Positions 34,499 to 45,620 of a stretch of DNA of 64,000 bases are shown piece by piece; position 1 is the first letter of the stretch; each line of letters begins with the position of its first letter. The stretch covers positions 46,001 through 110,000 of the forward strand of contig JAOTOM010002931.1 of assembly GCA_034440615.1 (NCBI GenBank), in the 5' to 3' direction. Both the position numbers and the translations under genes were made by a program. The notes under the pieces are model-generated. The model saw only the letters and a program-made list of their open reading frames with translations. It was not told the origin of the DNA and searched no databases. Source of the DNA: Ashinkailepas kermadecensis (lineage: Eukaryota; Arthropoda; Thecostraca; Neolepadidae).

Positions 34499-34766
34499 GT
34501 AAGCACCAGGGGCGCAACCAGCATTTCAGTTCGGGGGGGGGGGTTTGAGAGCGGGCCCCTCCAGCGGCCCCTCATGTTTTAAAAGTCTGCGGAAAACATG
34601 CTTAGCACGCTTTTTATGTAAAACTTGTAAAATAATGAATTATAAATGAATGAATGAATGAATGAATGAATATGAATGAATGACTATAAATGAATGAATA
34701 TGAATGAATTAATATAAATGACTGAATATGGCCCCAATATTTTGGTGTGGTGCTACCGGTAAGCAC
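34499..34766. mobile_element. hAT-like insertion next to the LGDQDK-family copy
   Basis: GTAAGCAC occurs at 34499-34506 and again at 34759-34766, a perfect 8-bp direct repeat. The left terminus is CAGGGGCGCAACCAGC with a G run behind it. The right end (complement CGGTAGCACC) matches weakly. GCTTAGCACGCTTTTTATG inside, at about 34599, resembles GTAAGCACGCTTTATG at the right, so the second GTAAGCAC could come from an internal duplication. The call is therefore tentative. Confidence 0.5.
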
Positions 34767-35685
34767 GCTTTATGAAACTGTAAAATAATGAATATAAATG
34801 AATGAATGAAATTAATGAATGAAATGAATGAATGAAATGAATGAATGGATATGAATGAATGGATATGAATGAATGAATGTAAATGAATGAATGTGAATGA
34901 ATGAATATGAATGAATGAATATGAATGAATGAATATGAATGAATGAATATGAATGAATGAATATGAATGAATGAATATGAATGAATGAATATGAATGAAT
35001 GAATATGAATGAATGAATATGAATGAATGAATATGAATGAATGAATATGAATGAATATGAATGAATGAATATGAATGAATTATGAATGAATATGAATGAA
35101 TATGAATGAATATGAATGATGAATGAATGAATATGAATGAATGAATATGAATGAATGAATATGAATGAATGAATGAATATGAATGAATGAATATGCATGA
35201 ATGAATATGAATGAATATATGAATGAATGCATATGAATGAATGATATGAATGAATGCATATGAATGAATGCATATGAATGAATGAATATGAATGAATGAA
35301 TATGAATGAATGAATATGAATGAATGATTATGGATGAATGAAAATGAATGAATGAATATATATGAATGAATATGAATGAATGCATACGAATGAATGGATG
35401 AATATGAATGACTGGATGACTATGAATGAATGGATGAATATGAATGAATTAATATGAATGAAAGGAATGAATATGAATGGAATGAATGAATATGAATGAA
35501 TATGAATGAATATGAATAAAATGAATGAATATTAATGAAATGAATAAAATGAATGAATATGAATGAAATGAATGAATATGAATGAAATGAATGAATATGA
35601 ACGAAATGAATGAATATGAATTAAATGAATTAATGAATGAATGAATTAAATGAATATGAATATGAATGAATAAAATAATGAAACT
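34640..35685. repeat. ~1-kb ATGA-based microsatellite with 14-bp and 19-bp higher-order units
   Basis: (ATGA)n is organised mostly as a 14-bp unit TATGAATGAATGAA between about 34890 and 35380. It shifts to a roughly 19-bp unit (GAAATGAATGAATATGAAT) between 35540 and 35640. Minus-strand open frames rich in Ile, His, Ser and Phe are by-products. Confidence 0.95.
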
Positions 35686-35965
35686 GTAAAATAAAAATAC
35701 CAATTAGTCATAAATTGGCGCATGTGAACTCTTCAGAGTTCGTTATTTCAAGAAATAAAAAAGAATTTCGCATCACATAAAGCGAAAATTTTACATGTGA
35801 ACAAAAACGTAAGAAACAACATGTCGCAATAGCTCAAAAAGTTGACCTGATTGCGCAAAACCAATGTGATTTTTGGATTCAGCACATCAAAATTGTCCTA
35901 AATCAGCTAAAAAAAACCTTAGACAATACATTTGGTGTTGACCAGTGTTATCAAAGAAACTGCAG

Positions 35966-36262
35966 ATTTTGTCAACTATTGCTGTGAGGAGAACTTGAGC
36001 AGCATACAACCCTTTATGCGTGGCAGGATCTACAATGCTACCATATTGGCTTCCAAACTAATTAAAAAAATCCTTTAAAATTGTGAGATTCTTTCATCCG
36101 GAACGCTATTTTTAGCTTGGCAAAGGTAACTGCATTTTATTTTAAGTTACTTCTGTTGGTTGGTTGGTTGGTTGGTTGGGGGGGGGGATACCATACCCCC
36201 CTTAAGCGCTTCGGTGGGGGAGGTGGCATGGCCGGAATGGCCCCCACTTAGATCCGCCAGTG
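35966..36262 (-). mobile_element. hAT-like family alpha copy 3, inverted and truncated
   Basis: Read on the minus strand from 36262, the terminus CACTGGCGGATCTAAG, the block GGGGGCCATTCCGGCCATG and AAGCGCTT match alpha copies 1 and 2. Then follow the TTACCTTTGCC, CCAATTTTAAAGG-like and GAGCAGCATG-like blocks. Homology fades near 35966, so the distal half is missing. A GGTT microsatellite (about 36155-36179) has grown inside it. Confidence 0.75.
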
Positions 36263-37444
36263 ACCATAGGCGTGATGTTAAACTTCACGACGTTTGAGGG
36301 AGGCGTGTTTCCCGTTCCACGCGGTGGCGCCGAACTTGATGTAAGGTATTTATCGTGGCGTGCCCACTGCCCATTACAGCCTATGGCACTGGAGGTACAT
36401 AGATGCGCTCTTGTGAACTATTACACGCATTCAAGCGTGTTCGGATGTGCATGTTGTCTTGAATTCGCGGTTATCTGTCTCGTATTGTTTCAGAACAATG
36501 ATGGCGTGGACTGCTTTTGTGTTCACCATCTGCCTCCGGAGCTTGATTTCAGCAGGTGAGGCAGTTCAGTCAACAGTTTGATGTGGTATTCAAGCGATAT
36601 AAATTAGTTAGCACTCTGTCGAAGAACATTACATATGCATCAATATTATACGACGAGCTTTCCTCGTTAAACAGAAAATACATTCAAAAGAGCCACGTTA
36701 CACTTGGTGCATATTCTGGTGCAACCCTCCTCGTACCCCCAACCCCCGAAGCAAACAAAAAACGATTAGAAGTCTAGAGAACTGCTGGTCCAATTTTAAT
36801 GCGGAAATGTCCTTCGATTCGTCTCGACATGATCGACATTACTGAATGAAAAACGCAAACTTTTGGAACAGAAGGGCTAGGTGACAAAACTAAAAGAATA
36901 TTCGGATATATTTGATCCGTCACTGTGCATGTTTACCAGCCGATGTTCGTGCAACAAACGTGGTTCAGTTTATAACGTAAAGCTCCTTCAGATATCCGTG
37001 GTTTGCATCGAAAATGAAGAATTTGTAGGCTGTTCTAATTAGGGCAAAAGAGATAATTTATTCGAGAAACAAGTGCATGGCATTGCTTAACTTCTTGGTG
37101 ACATATGTAACAAAAACATTTCAAGCACTTATGTAGATTTGAAAACTCCATTGTGGTGGAGAATTTGCTGTCGCCACGGAATAGGGCAAAACTAAGCTAA
37201 AATACTCTTACTGGTGATATCGACCAAGTATCAGAAGTGGCGGATGTGTGGTGTTCAGACTAGAAGACGATGTGCTGGGAGCATCAGTGCACGTTAGGGC
37301 AGCAACAGCTCGGGTGGACTCCATCCCATCATGACGGTGGCGATTCATGGGCTTAATTAAGTGAGTTATTAGTGGACAAGTAGAAAATGGATCATGGGTG
37401 TCTTGCATGCATTCTGCTTGTAAGTTTAAGGTCATGCGGAGCGT
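36263..37444. other. intergenic, AT-rich
   Basis: No gene or repeat is supported. Confidence 0.35.
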
Positions 37445-39324
37445 CAGTGGTGGACCTAGGATTTGCGCTGGGGGGGGGGGGGGGATGACCAATTTAGGGG
37501 CCCACCTACACCCATTTTTAAAAAGTCGCCGGATTTTGACCACTATTTTTTCTTCAAAGTGGCTCATTTACATTTTCTTTGATACAATCGCTAGTAACTA
37601 ACTTAATTGTCCTGTGGAGGTGGCACCATCTGCCACCATCGTGTCTGAATCACCGGATTTCAACCCCAACTCCCCCCCCATCCTGTTGGAATCTCTTGAT
37701 AAGTCACCTCACACTTTTGAACTTACATATGTACAAATCACTAAAAAATGTAAAATTTTCCGATTTCAGGCATTTCAGTTAATGACGCCCGGTCGCCAAA
37801 ACACCAAAGTTCGAGCACGTGTACATTTACCTGCGCATTTGGCGCATTCGCCAGACATCGTGGGATTCTCCGGTTTCTGCTAGGCCTCTTACGTTTTGCT
37901 AATTGCTGCCACATGATAGTCTTGTGCCATATTTGACGTGTGGAATGCTTCGCATGGGGGTTCGCTGGGAAAATTCGATTAATTCAATTCGAAGACTAGT
38001 CCTCTTCTTCCTACATTTGCTGGTGGTTAAGAAATCTGAAGACCCGCTGAACTTTGATGCACGCCATCTCTTTGATTAAATATGCTCCCAGATTGGCTAC
38101 CGAACCAATGCTAGGTGTTCTATTTTTGGACTCGTTGGGATTTTCTTCGTCTATGGATGTGCAATAGGGCTTCGGCCAAATTTTGCTAGGGGCCCGGCAC
38201 ATTTTTGAGACCCCGGCTCTTATTCTGAGTTTTGTTGCTTTTTGTGTGCTGACGATATTTTTTAGGGTATCGGCGCATTTTCGAGGACCCCGATGTATTT
38301 ATTTAGTGCCCTGTCTTGTTGTCTCTTCTTTAGGACCATGGCGCTTTTTGAGTTCCTCAGCCTGTTTTTGAGGCCCCATGCGGTCTCATGGCTCCGGTGT
38401 GCTTTGAGGGCGTCTGTTGCGTTGTTTTTAGAGCTCCCGATGTGTTTATTTAGGGCCTGTCGCTTTTTGCGAAACTCGGTACGCTTTGTAGGGCCCAGTG
38501 CATTTTGACCTCCCGTTGTGCTCTTATGGTCCCGCTGTGTTTAATTGGGGCTCCTGACGCACAATTGTGGAACCTCAACACGATTTTGGGAGCTCTGGTA
38601 TAATTTCTCGGGGTCCCGGTGCGACTTTTCTGGCCCAGGCAGGTGGTTCCGGGGACCCGACGTCAGTTTTCTGTGCCCAATGCAATTTTTGGTGACCCTG
38701 ATTTTCTGAAGGCTGAGTCCCGGCCTGGATTGCTTTTTAGAGCACATGGCTCCATATTTTTGGGTCTCGCCGATATTTTTCCAGCTCCGGTACATTTTCT
38801 TGGGGGGCCATACACGATTTTTGAAGGCATCTGGTGGTATGTTTGGGACTCCGGAGCGATTTTCCTGGCTCAGACATGTACTTTTCGGAATCCTCCTTAT
38901 TCTGGAGAGCTCCGACTTGATTTTTGTCGGGGCCGGATCGGAATTTTTTGGGGGGCACGCTTCGCAAATTTGGGGCCATCAACGTCAATTTGTGGGAGCC
39001 CGAGGGTAATTTTTGATAACCCGACCCGAATTTTTGGGACTATCGACGGGGATTTTTGATCTCGAGCACGATATTTGGTGGCTCGGCGCGAGTTCGCGTG
39101 GCGCGTTGCGCTTTGTTGGGCCCCAGTGCGACTTTGGCGTGCCCCGGCGCAAGGTTTTTGCTGCCTGTAGTATTCATTTAGAGTGTATAGATCTATGTGA
39201 ATTCTGGGGGCACCGACGCGAATTTATGGGGCCCCCAACTCGATTTTTTGAGACCCAGGCGCGATTCTTGGGAGCCCTCCCATGCAGGAGGGGGGGGGGC
39301 ATTTTCTTCTTTGCTACGCCACTG
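37445..39324. mobile_element. satellite-bodied hAT-like element (delta copy B), ~1.9 kb
   Basis: The left terminus is CAGTGGTGGACCTAGG and the right terminus reads TTGCTACGCCACTG, the complement of CAGTGGCGTAGCAA, at 39311-39324. The first 670 bases match delta copy A block by block. From about 38160 the body consists of degenerate ~20-22-base units such as GGGTCCCGGTGCGACTTTTC. Flanking octamers CGGAGCGT and CGGCTGCT agree only partly. It has no transposase, and open frames on both strands are unit artefacts. Confidence 0.65.
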
Positions 39325-40735
39325 CGGCTGCTCAACGAGTTTTTTTTCGCCGATGTCACCCTTCAGAGTGGGAAGGCCCTTCGGATAATTTTCTTTCGGG
39401 ACCTGTTATTAATTTTCCGGTGTTCGGGTCGATTCGATTGAGGCCCTTTGTGATTTTTGGGGGTGGAGTTCTATTTTTTCGTAAGATCCCTATGCGATAC
39501 TTTTGGGTCCCGGCACGACTTTTCGGGCTCCCAGTGCATTTTTTTGGGTGCCCCAACACGTTTCTTTTCCGGGACCCGGCGCATTTTTTTTTGCTCTTTG
39601 ACGCATTTTTTTGTGGTCGCAGAGTGACCATTTCAGATAGGAATTGATTTTTAGGAAGCCAGTTGCGACGTGTGGGGCTCCGATGCGACTTTTTTTTGAC
39701 CACCAGTGTGATTTTCAAGGGCATCGGCGCGAAATCTTTGGGTCTAAGTACAATTTTCTGGGCCTCATCGTAATTTGTTATGATCCCTATCGCGAGTTTT
39801 AGTGGCCTCGACACATTTTTGAGGGCCCAACACGTTTTGGGGGCTTTTGGAGCGATTGTTGGGACTCCAGAGTGATTTTCGGTGTCCGGACTGGCTTTTT
39901 TTTCGTTTCCACGGCTTCATTTGTTTTCGGTGGTCCCGATGAGACTTGGCCTGGTGCGACCCGTCGAGCCCCTAGCGTGATTTTCAGGGCCCGGGCGCGA
40001 CTTGTTGGCATCTCCAAGCTCAGCGTGATTTTCAGAGACCCGATTCAATCTTGAGGCCCCCGTCGTGACTTTCATGAACCCCGACCCGATCTTTTCGGCT
40101 CCCGCGTGATTTTCAGGGACCCTAGTCTGACGTTTTGGGAGCCACAGCGCGATTTGCAAGAACTCCGGCCTGATCTTTTTGGACCCCAGCGTGATTTTCA
40201 GGGATCTAGCCCTTCTTTTTGGGGCCATCGTGACCTTCAAGGACCACGGCACGACTTTTTTGGGTCCCCAGCGTGATTTTCAGGGGTCCAGGCGCGAACT
40301 TTTAAGGCCCCCTGCTTTGTTTCCAGGGGCCCTGGTCCGACTTTTTGGGGCCCAGCGTGATTTTTGAGGGCCCGGTGCGACTTTTCTGGGTCCCGGTGCG
40401 ATTTTTTTCGGGCCCCAGCAGTATTTTCAGGGGCCTCGGTCCCACTTTTTGAACCCCCAGCGTCATTTTTAGGGGCCCGGAACGATTTTCGGGTCCCCAA
40501 TATGATTTTCACGGGCCTTGATGCGATTTTTGGGGCCCCAGTGTCATTTTCAGGGCTTCTTGAGCGACATTTTGGGGCCTCAATATTTTAGGGGCCCCGG
40601 TGATTATGGGGGCCCCAGCGTGATTTTTAGGGAGCATGGCGCCAGTTTTTCCAAACCCCAGCTCGATTCATGGGGCCCACAACCTCTGATGGGGAGGGAA
40701 AATTTCCCCAATGCCCCCCCACCCTCGGCACGCCA
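39325..40735. repeat. continuation of the delta-type degenerate ~21-bp array with a hAT-like right border
   Basis: The units GGGGCCCAGCGTGATTTTTGA, GGGCCCGGTGCGACTTTTCT and GGGTCCCGGTGCGATTTTTT follow one another, clearest at 40180-40600. The array closes at GGCACGCCAG near 40730, whose complement CTGGCGTGCC resembles CAGTGGCGTGCC. It is probably a second element placed against copy B, or an older host into which B inserted. Confidence 0.6.
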
Positions 40736-43700
40736 GGAGTATTCACTGATATTTGCTTCAGTGAAAAAAATTAACCATTTTGCATGGAAAATCACAGTTA
40801 ATGAAAGTTTTAGGTTTTCATCCTTGGTGATGACTTTCATCTTTTCATAAACATATTACAAACACAGATGGTCATTGTTGTGATGGAAATAAAGTGCATG
40901 TTTGCAATGTTTTCATCCTTGTCTTTTGTTTTTCTAGCAGGTATCAATAGTCTCACTCTCAGGTGAATATAGAATGAGCTTTGAGACAAATGCATATCAT
41001 CACAAAACCTAAGGGACCTGTAGTGAAGATGTTCCTGGCAGGCTGAAAATTATTGTACAATGAACTAGATGTGTCTATCTTCATGAAGCTAGGCATGAAG
41101 TTCACAGTGTATCCTCACAATCAGAGGATTATATAGCATGATGAACATAAGTGCAGCAATCTATGAATATGCATGAATCCATGAAATACACACTCATACG
41201 ATGCGTCTTAAAAAAAAAACATGTGAAGCTGTAGCATAGCCAGAAATTCGGCCGAGCTGACACACTTAAGGGCTGTATCATGACATTGGCCAAACCCAAG
41301 TAATTGTCAGCTAATGCAGGGGGGATTTGGAGCAAGCGGGTGGGGGCATCACCAGCCTAGATAGCCTGATTTGAACTAAAATTATCCTTTATTCATGCTC
41401 TTCAGAAAAACAGGGAACATTTTATGTGAATAAAAAGTATTGTTTTAAACTAGAGCTTGCACCTAAACCATACAAATCAGGCATTTTTCGTCAGCGATTT
41501 ATTAAATCTTACACAACCCAAGCTGACTGACAACGGGCTGGCTGGATCCACCCATGAGCTGAACCCTTAACAGCGTTAAATCTCATGACTGAGTAGTATC
41601 TCAGCACTGATTACAGACAAAGAATGCAGGTATACAAATCTACATTAATAAATACAGAAATTCCCAAACCTCGATCCTATTCGGCGACTTACGAGGGCTC
41701 AGCTTTGTTTTTCGAAGTCTTGTGTGCGTCATAATTGTAGGCATGTATTTTGAAGAAAAATATAATTGATAAAATGTTCCGATATTAATATATGATTCTC
41801 TTCAGATGTAAACAGAGAAATAAAGTTAGAATTGTTTCTTCATTTATCTTAACCTTACACTAATAAATTTCACAAATACTGCAAATATTAGCAAACCTTG
41901 ATTATCAAGAACATGGGATGAAAAATTTCATCCTTAGGCTGGCACATTCTAGGAGGATGAAAAACACATGAAAATACAGGTGAATTTGTGGATGAATACT
42001 GGCGAGCATGATGGATAAATCAAAGATCAAAGCAAATATTTGAACGTCTCATCATTTTCTACACATTATAAAAGGACAATAACGCTCTGCCGCGCGCGGT
42101 ACAAGGAATTATTCATATGTTCATCTGTGGGCTTTTTCGGCCAGTCTGAAGGATGAAAAATCCAGGTAAACGCGGGGCTTGATTTACGGAAGTGCTACGA
42201 ATAAATCGCACAACAACTGGGATTTTCCAACTCTCCGTTCATTTTAGTGCGTGAAAATTAGTACAAAAACACTTCCGAAGGTCTTCCTTACGTGCCATAT
42301 TTTTTACAACGCAAGAGCTCCTGACGTGTGGATGCTTGGCAAGTAAGCTGCAAATGGAGACCAGTTCCTTGGTGATATGGCAAGGGAATACTATAAGTGG
42401 ACACAAATCTAACTATTTCAAGTTCATTTTCTGATTTGAGCACCCAAAATACTCGACATGTGCACATTTAAGTGAAAATTATGGTGTTTTTCAATCGCCA
42501 TTTGTCCATAGCTCACTGGCTTTTTCCTTCGTCACAGGTAACAACCTGAATGCCATAATTCTCCCCTGTAGTGGAAATATTTGATCCTAGTTTTTTTCAT
42601 GGCATTCTTTATATTGTTCCAAGTCCTTTCCAGTATAATAGCCTCCCAGCCGTGCAGGTTAAATAGACAAAAATGAATTGCGAAGTGTGCATTGTGTCCT
42701 GTGGCACTATAATTTGTCACGAAAGCGCAAAACATCGCTGCGCTGAATTTTGTTTACATTCCATTGTTTTCATAGCCTTGCATTTGGCATATAAGTGCAT
42801 ACAGTGCAGCGTAAGTTCTATGTGTACTGCCTTGAGCGTTGTTAACCTTAAACCACCTCATCCTACATTGCACAGATGTGTGGTACAATGTAGATGATGA
42901 ATATCTCAATCTAGATTGGTGATATATTAGTGGCATATCTGCGTGTGCTGTTCGAAGGAAAGCATATGATCGAGGTAGGACGAGTGGATTCTAAGGTTGT
43001 TCTGCTTTGTTGGGAGGGGGCAGATTCAGAGCTGAATGAGGCTGAAATAGATATTGTAGGGGAGAGACAGTATTGGATCTAAGGAGGCCGAATGGGCCGC
43101 CCCCCATGCCCAAAGGGGAACGCCACCTCATCTGCTAGAATGCTACCCCTCTAGCCTCCTTTCCATCCCCTACTGTTGAAGTGCCATCCATCCGGGAGGT
43201 CGGAGGCACCCCCCCCCCCCCCCCCCCTCTGGTCCGTGCTTCCTAGGAAGGCAAGTTAGTGCCACCCCCAGCACATCTTTAGCTTCCACCAGCCCCACAG
43301 CTTAAATTCCTGTATCCGACCCTATTTGGGATTGAATTATGTGATGCTGAATATTCCTACAGGGGAGGAGCCGTAAAATGTTGCAAGGTGTGGACAGGGC
43401 AGGAATTATGGATCCAGCACCCAATTATATTGGCATGAGGACAAGTTTAAAAGAAACTATGAATTTACAAAAGAAGTAGCTAAAGAAGCATGAAAGATAA
43501 TGAAACTATGAGCCACGGGGGCCAATGGCATAAGAACAGGGCAGGTCCCCCCCTCCAGCTTTGAAGCTGGTGGGCATTACCTGCCATCTTTTCATGGTCT
43601 GAGCACCCAGATCTCTCTCCCCCCCCCAGTAGTAAACATTTCAGTCTCATAGCACATCCTGCCGCCTCACCCCCCCCACATAACAAAATGTTCCTTATGT

Positions 43701-43810
43701 CCCTGACAGGGGCCATCTTGGTTACACTTTGTGGACACTAAGAACTAGTTGTCCACAACATTTGTCGATTAGTTATCCATGAAATAATGAAAGGAAATTC
43801 TTTTCTCCTT
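40736..43810. other. intergenic, AT-rich; C run at 43210
   Basis: No coding sequence is recognised over 3 kb. TGTAGCATAGCCAGAAATTCGG near 41231 and CAGTATTGGATCTAAGGAGG near 43069 look like mutated hAT termini without partners. A run of about 17 C lies near 43210. Confidence 0.35.
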
Positions 43811-44445
43811 TTAATACCAGTCTATGCTATTTTTATAGACTGCTATGCATACTGACAATGCCAATTGTGCGTGATAGCTGGTTCCAATGTTAACTACCCT
43901 GCTGGTAAAGAAAGACTGTCTTGTCTTTATACTGATATGGTTAACTTTGATTTTGAATTGATGGTCTCTAATAACTAATTGTATAATTTGTATTATCCTA
44001 GAGATGGATCTGTTGCTGACCATGAATAAATTTAAATACCTTGATGAGACCTCCCCTTATTTTTCTGTATCTAAGTGTACACACATTCATATCTTTTTTA
44101 ATCTTGTCTCATATGGTAGGTTGCTCAAATTACCAATTCTCGTTTGCACTCTCTCTAAATATTACCAACTTTTTCCATAGCTATAGGGGATCAAGCTCCA
44201 TTATTTAAAATGTGCCCTGAAATTTTGTTATTGCTTCTTTTGTATGTTGTCCATAATTTGTGGACACAATATGATGTACACAATTTTGTATTCACAATAA
44301 CACCTAAGTCCTTCTGTTGAGTCACAGCTAGTACTTGGCTACCCATCAAGTATGGATTCCTGATATGATGTCTACCTACATGCATTATTCGACACTTATC
44401 AAAGCTAAATTTAATTTGGCACTTTTTATACCTTTTCAATACTAT
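43811..44445 (-). pseudogene. 3' end of a CR1-like LINE ORF2
   Basis: On the minus strand, KFSFDKCRIMHVGR followed by QQKDLGVIVNTKL (44250-44420) matches the post-catalytic region of CR1-type reverse transcriptases (consensus F..KC..MHVG, KDLGV). Downstream, FFTSRVVNI (about 43900) matches the terminal block FF..RVV..WN.LP. Several frame breaks separate the two. It probably derives from the same broad LINE group as the fragment at 3415-3985, which holds an earlier part of the enzyme. Confidence 0.65.
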
Positions 44446-44527
44446 TTACGAATATTGTGACCAATAGTGGTTCCAGTACTGACCATTGCAGTACTTCACT
44501 AAGAGCATCTTGTCATGAAATCTTCAT

Positions 44528-44721
44528 GCCACCTAGCACCGGGGACGAGTGGTCTAGGGGTAAGATGCTCGTCTCACAATCAAAAGATTGTGGGTTCGAA
44601 TCTCACCTGTCGCTACTCTTCGCCCGCGACCAATCGGCGTGAGAGATTGGCGACGCTATATGACTCGACGGTCGCCGTGTCGTAAAACCAATAACCACAA
44701 CCACCACCGCCACCTAGCACC
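44528..44721 (+). mobile_element. tRNA-derived SINE with perfect 13-bp target duplication
   Basis: GCCACCTAGCACC at 44528-44540 is repeated exactly at 44709-44721. The body at 44541-44708 has a tRNA-like head (GAGTGGTCTAGGGG, B box GGTTCGAATCT at 44593-44603), the central ACCAATCGGCG/TTGGCGACGCTAT domain shared with the SINE at 15192, and an AACCACAACC tail. The heads of the two SINEs differ, so the conserved centre is joined to different tRNA-like 5' parts. Confidence 0.9.
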
Positions 44722-45326
44722 ACTATCTACTGTCCATCTGAAAGCCATAGCTCAAACTGATTTTCATATCAGGATTAAATCAATATGATGTCTTATCACA
44801 CTTGTCTGTAGCAAAATCCAAAAAGTTCAAGATATTTGTCAGCGAGATCAACCTTTTCTAAACACATGCTGGGTGTCTCGAATCAATATGTTCCCTTCCA
44901 GAAAACAACCATTATATCCGTAATAATTGGTTTAAGCAGCGTATATCCTAAGGATGTTGGTCCTGCATTTACATAACTTCATTCAAAATGGTGTGGTCCC
45001 CGCATTGTCCCGACTAGATGCTACCTCAATCACGCCGTGATCTAGTAGAGAACGCGGCGCCTTGCCCGCGGTATTAACTGCAAAACAATTGTCGCACCTC
45101 TACCACTGACCCACACTAATCTGTATCCGTTCTTTGACAGTAACGCCGCTGCTGCCTCAATCCTGTGTGCCGGGATCCTGCTATCCTGGTTTGGTCTGGC
45201 CGCATCGTCCGTCCATCACCTACGTCAGACCTTCCTGCCATCCTTCTGAGGTTGGTTTTTTTCACCTACATCCTGTCCTGTGTTCTTACGTCGTTGACTT
45301 GCTGCTTGGATCCGTGGGTATCAGGC
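44722..45326. other. intergenic, possible upstream region of a small frame
   Basis: No supported features. Confidence 0.35.
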
Positions 45327-45620
45327 ATGGTGAAAATTAAATCTGATGAAGCTGTCGTATGCTATATATGTCTTAGAAATATCAGAAAAAGTAATGCTAA
45401 GCGACATGCGCAGAACGTGCACAGAGTGGGGGAAAAAAACTTCAGGACTTTAGCAAGGCATGTGAGAGAGAGACAATGCGATGGAAGAGGCGGGATCGAG
45501 ATGTCCGTCCAGACCCGATCGGATGTAGCACTGCTGTGGGGACGTCTGGAGACGATGCCACGCCAACTGCACCAGCAGCAACCACTGACTGTGCCTCCCT
45601 CGACTCTGACAGTGATGTAG
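45327..45620 (+). CDS. small zinc-finger-like reading frame, possibly an exon
   Basis: From ATG 45327 a 97-residue frame contains a C-x2-C-x12-H-x4-H pattern (CYIC ... KRHAQNVH), fitting a BED- or C2H2-like zinc finger of the kind found at the start of DNA-transposase and DNA-binding proteins. A basic stretch (TLARHVRERQ) follows. The overlapping +2 frame from 45476 continues into a Ser/Asp/Glu-rich region (SDSDVDDP...) and AATAAA occurs at 45780. A frameshift near 45470-45600 or a splice could therefore connect the finger to the acidic tail. I do not recognise the protein. It may be a transposon leftover. Confidence 0.35.
   Translation: MVKIKSDEAVVCYICLRNIRKSNAKRHAQNVHRVGEKNFRTLARHVRERQCDGRGGIEMSVQTRSDVALLWGRLETMPRQLHQQQPLTVPPSTLTVM

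Noticed and set aside
34812..35703. Minus-strand frames rich in His, Ser, Phe and Ile
   Set aside because: Translation of the ATGA microsatellite.
38541..40512. Many 60-150-codon frames on both strands
   Set aside because: They are reading-frame accidents in the degenerate ~21-bp units. None has a consistent domain.
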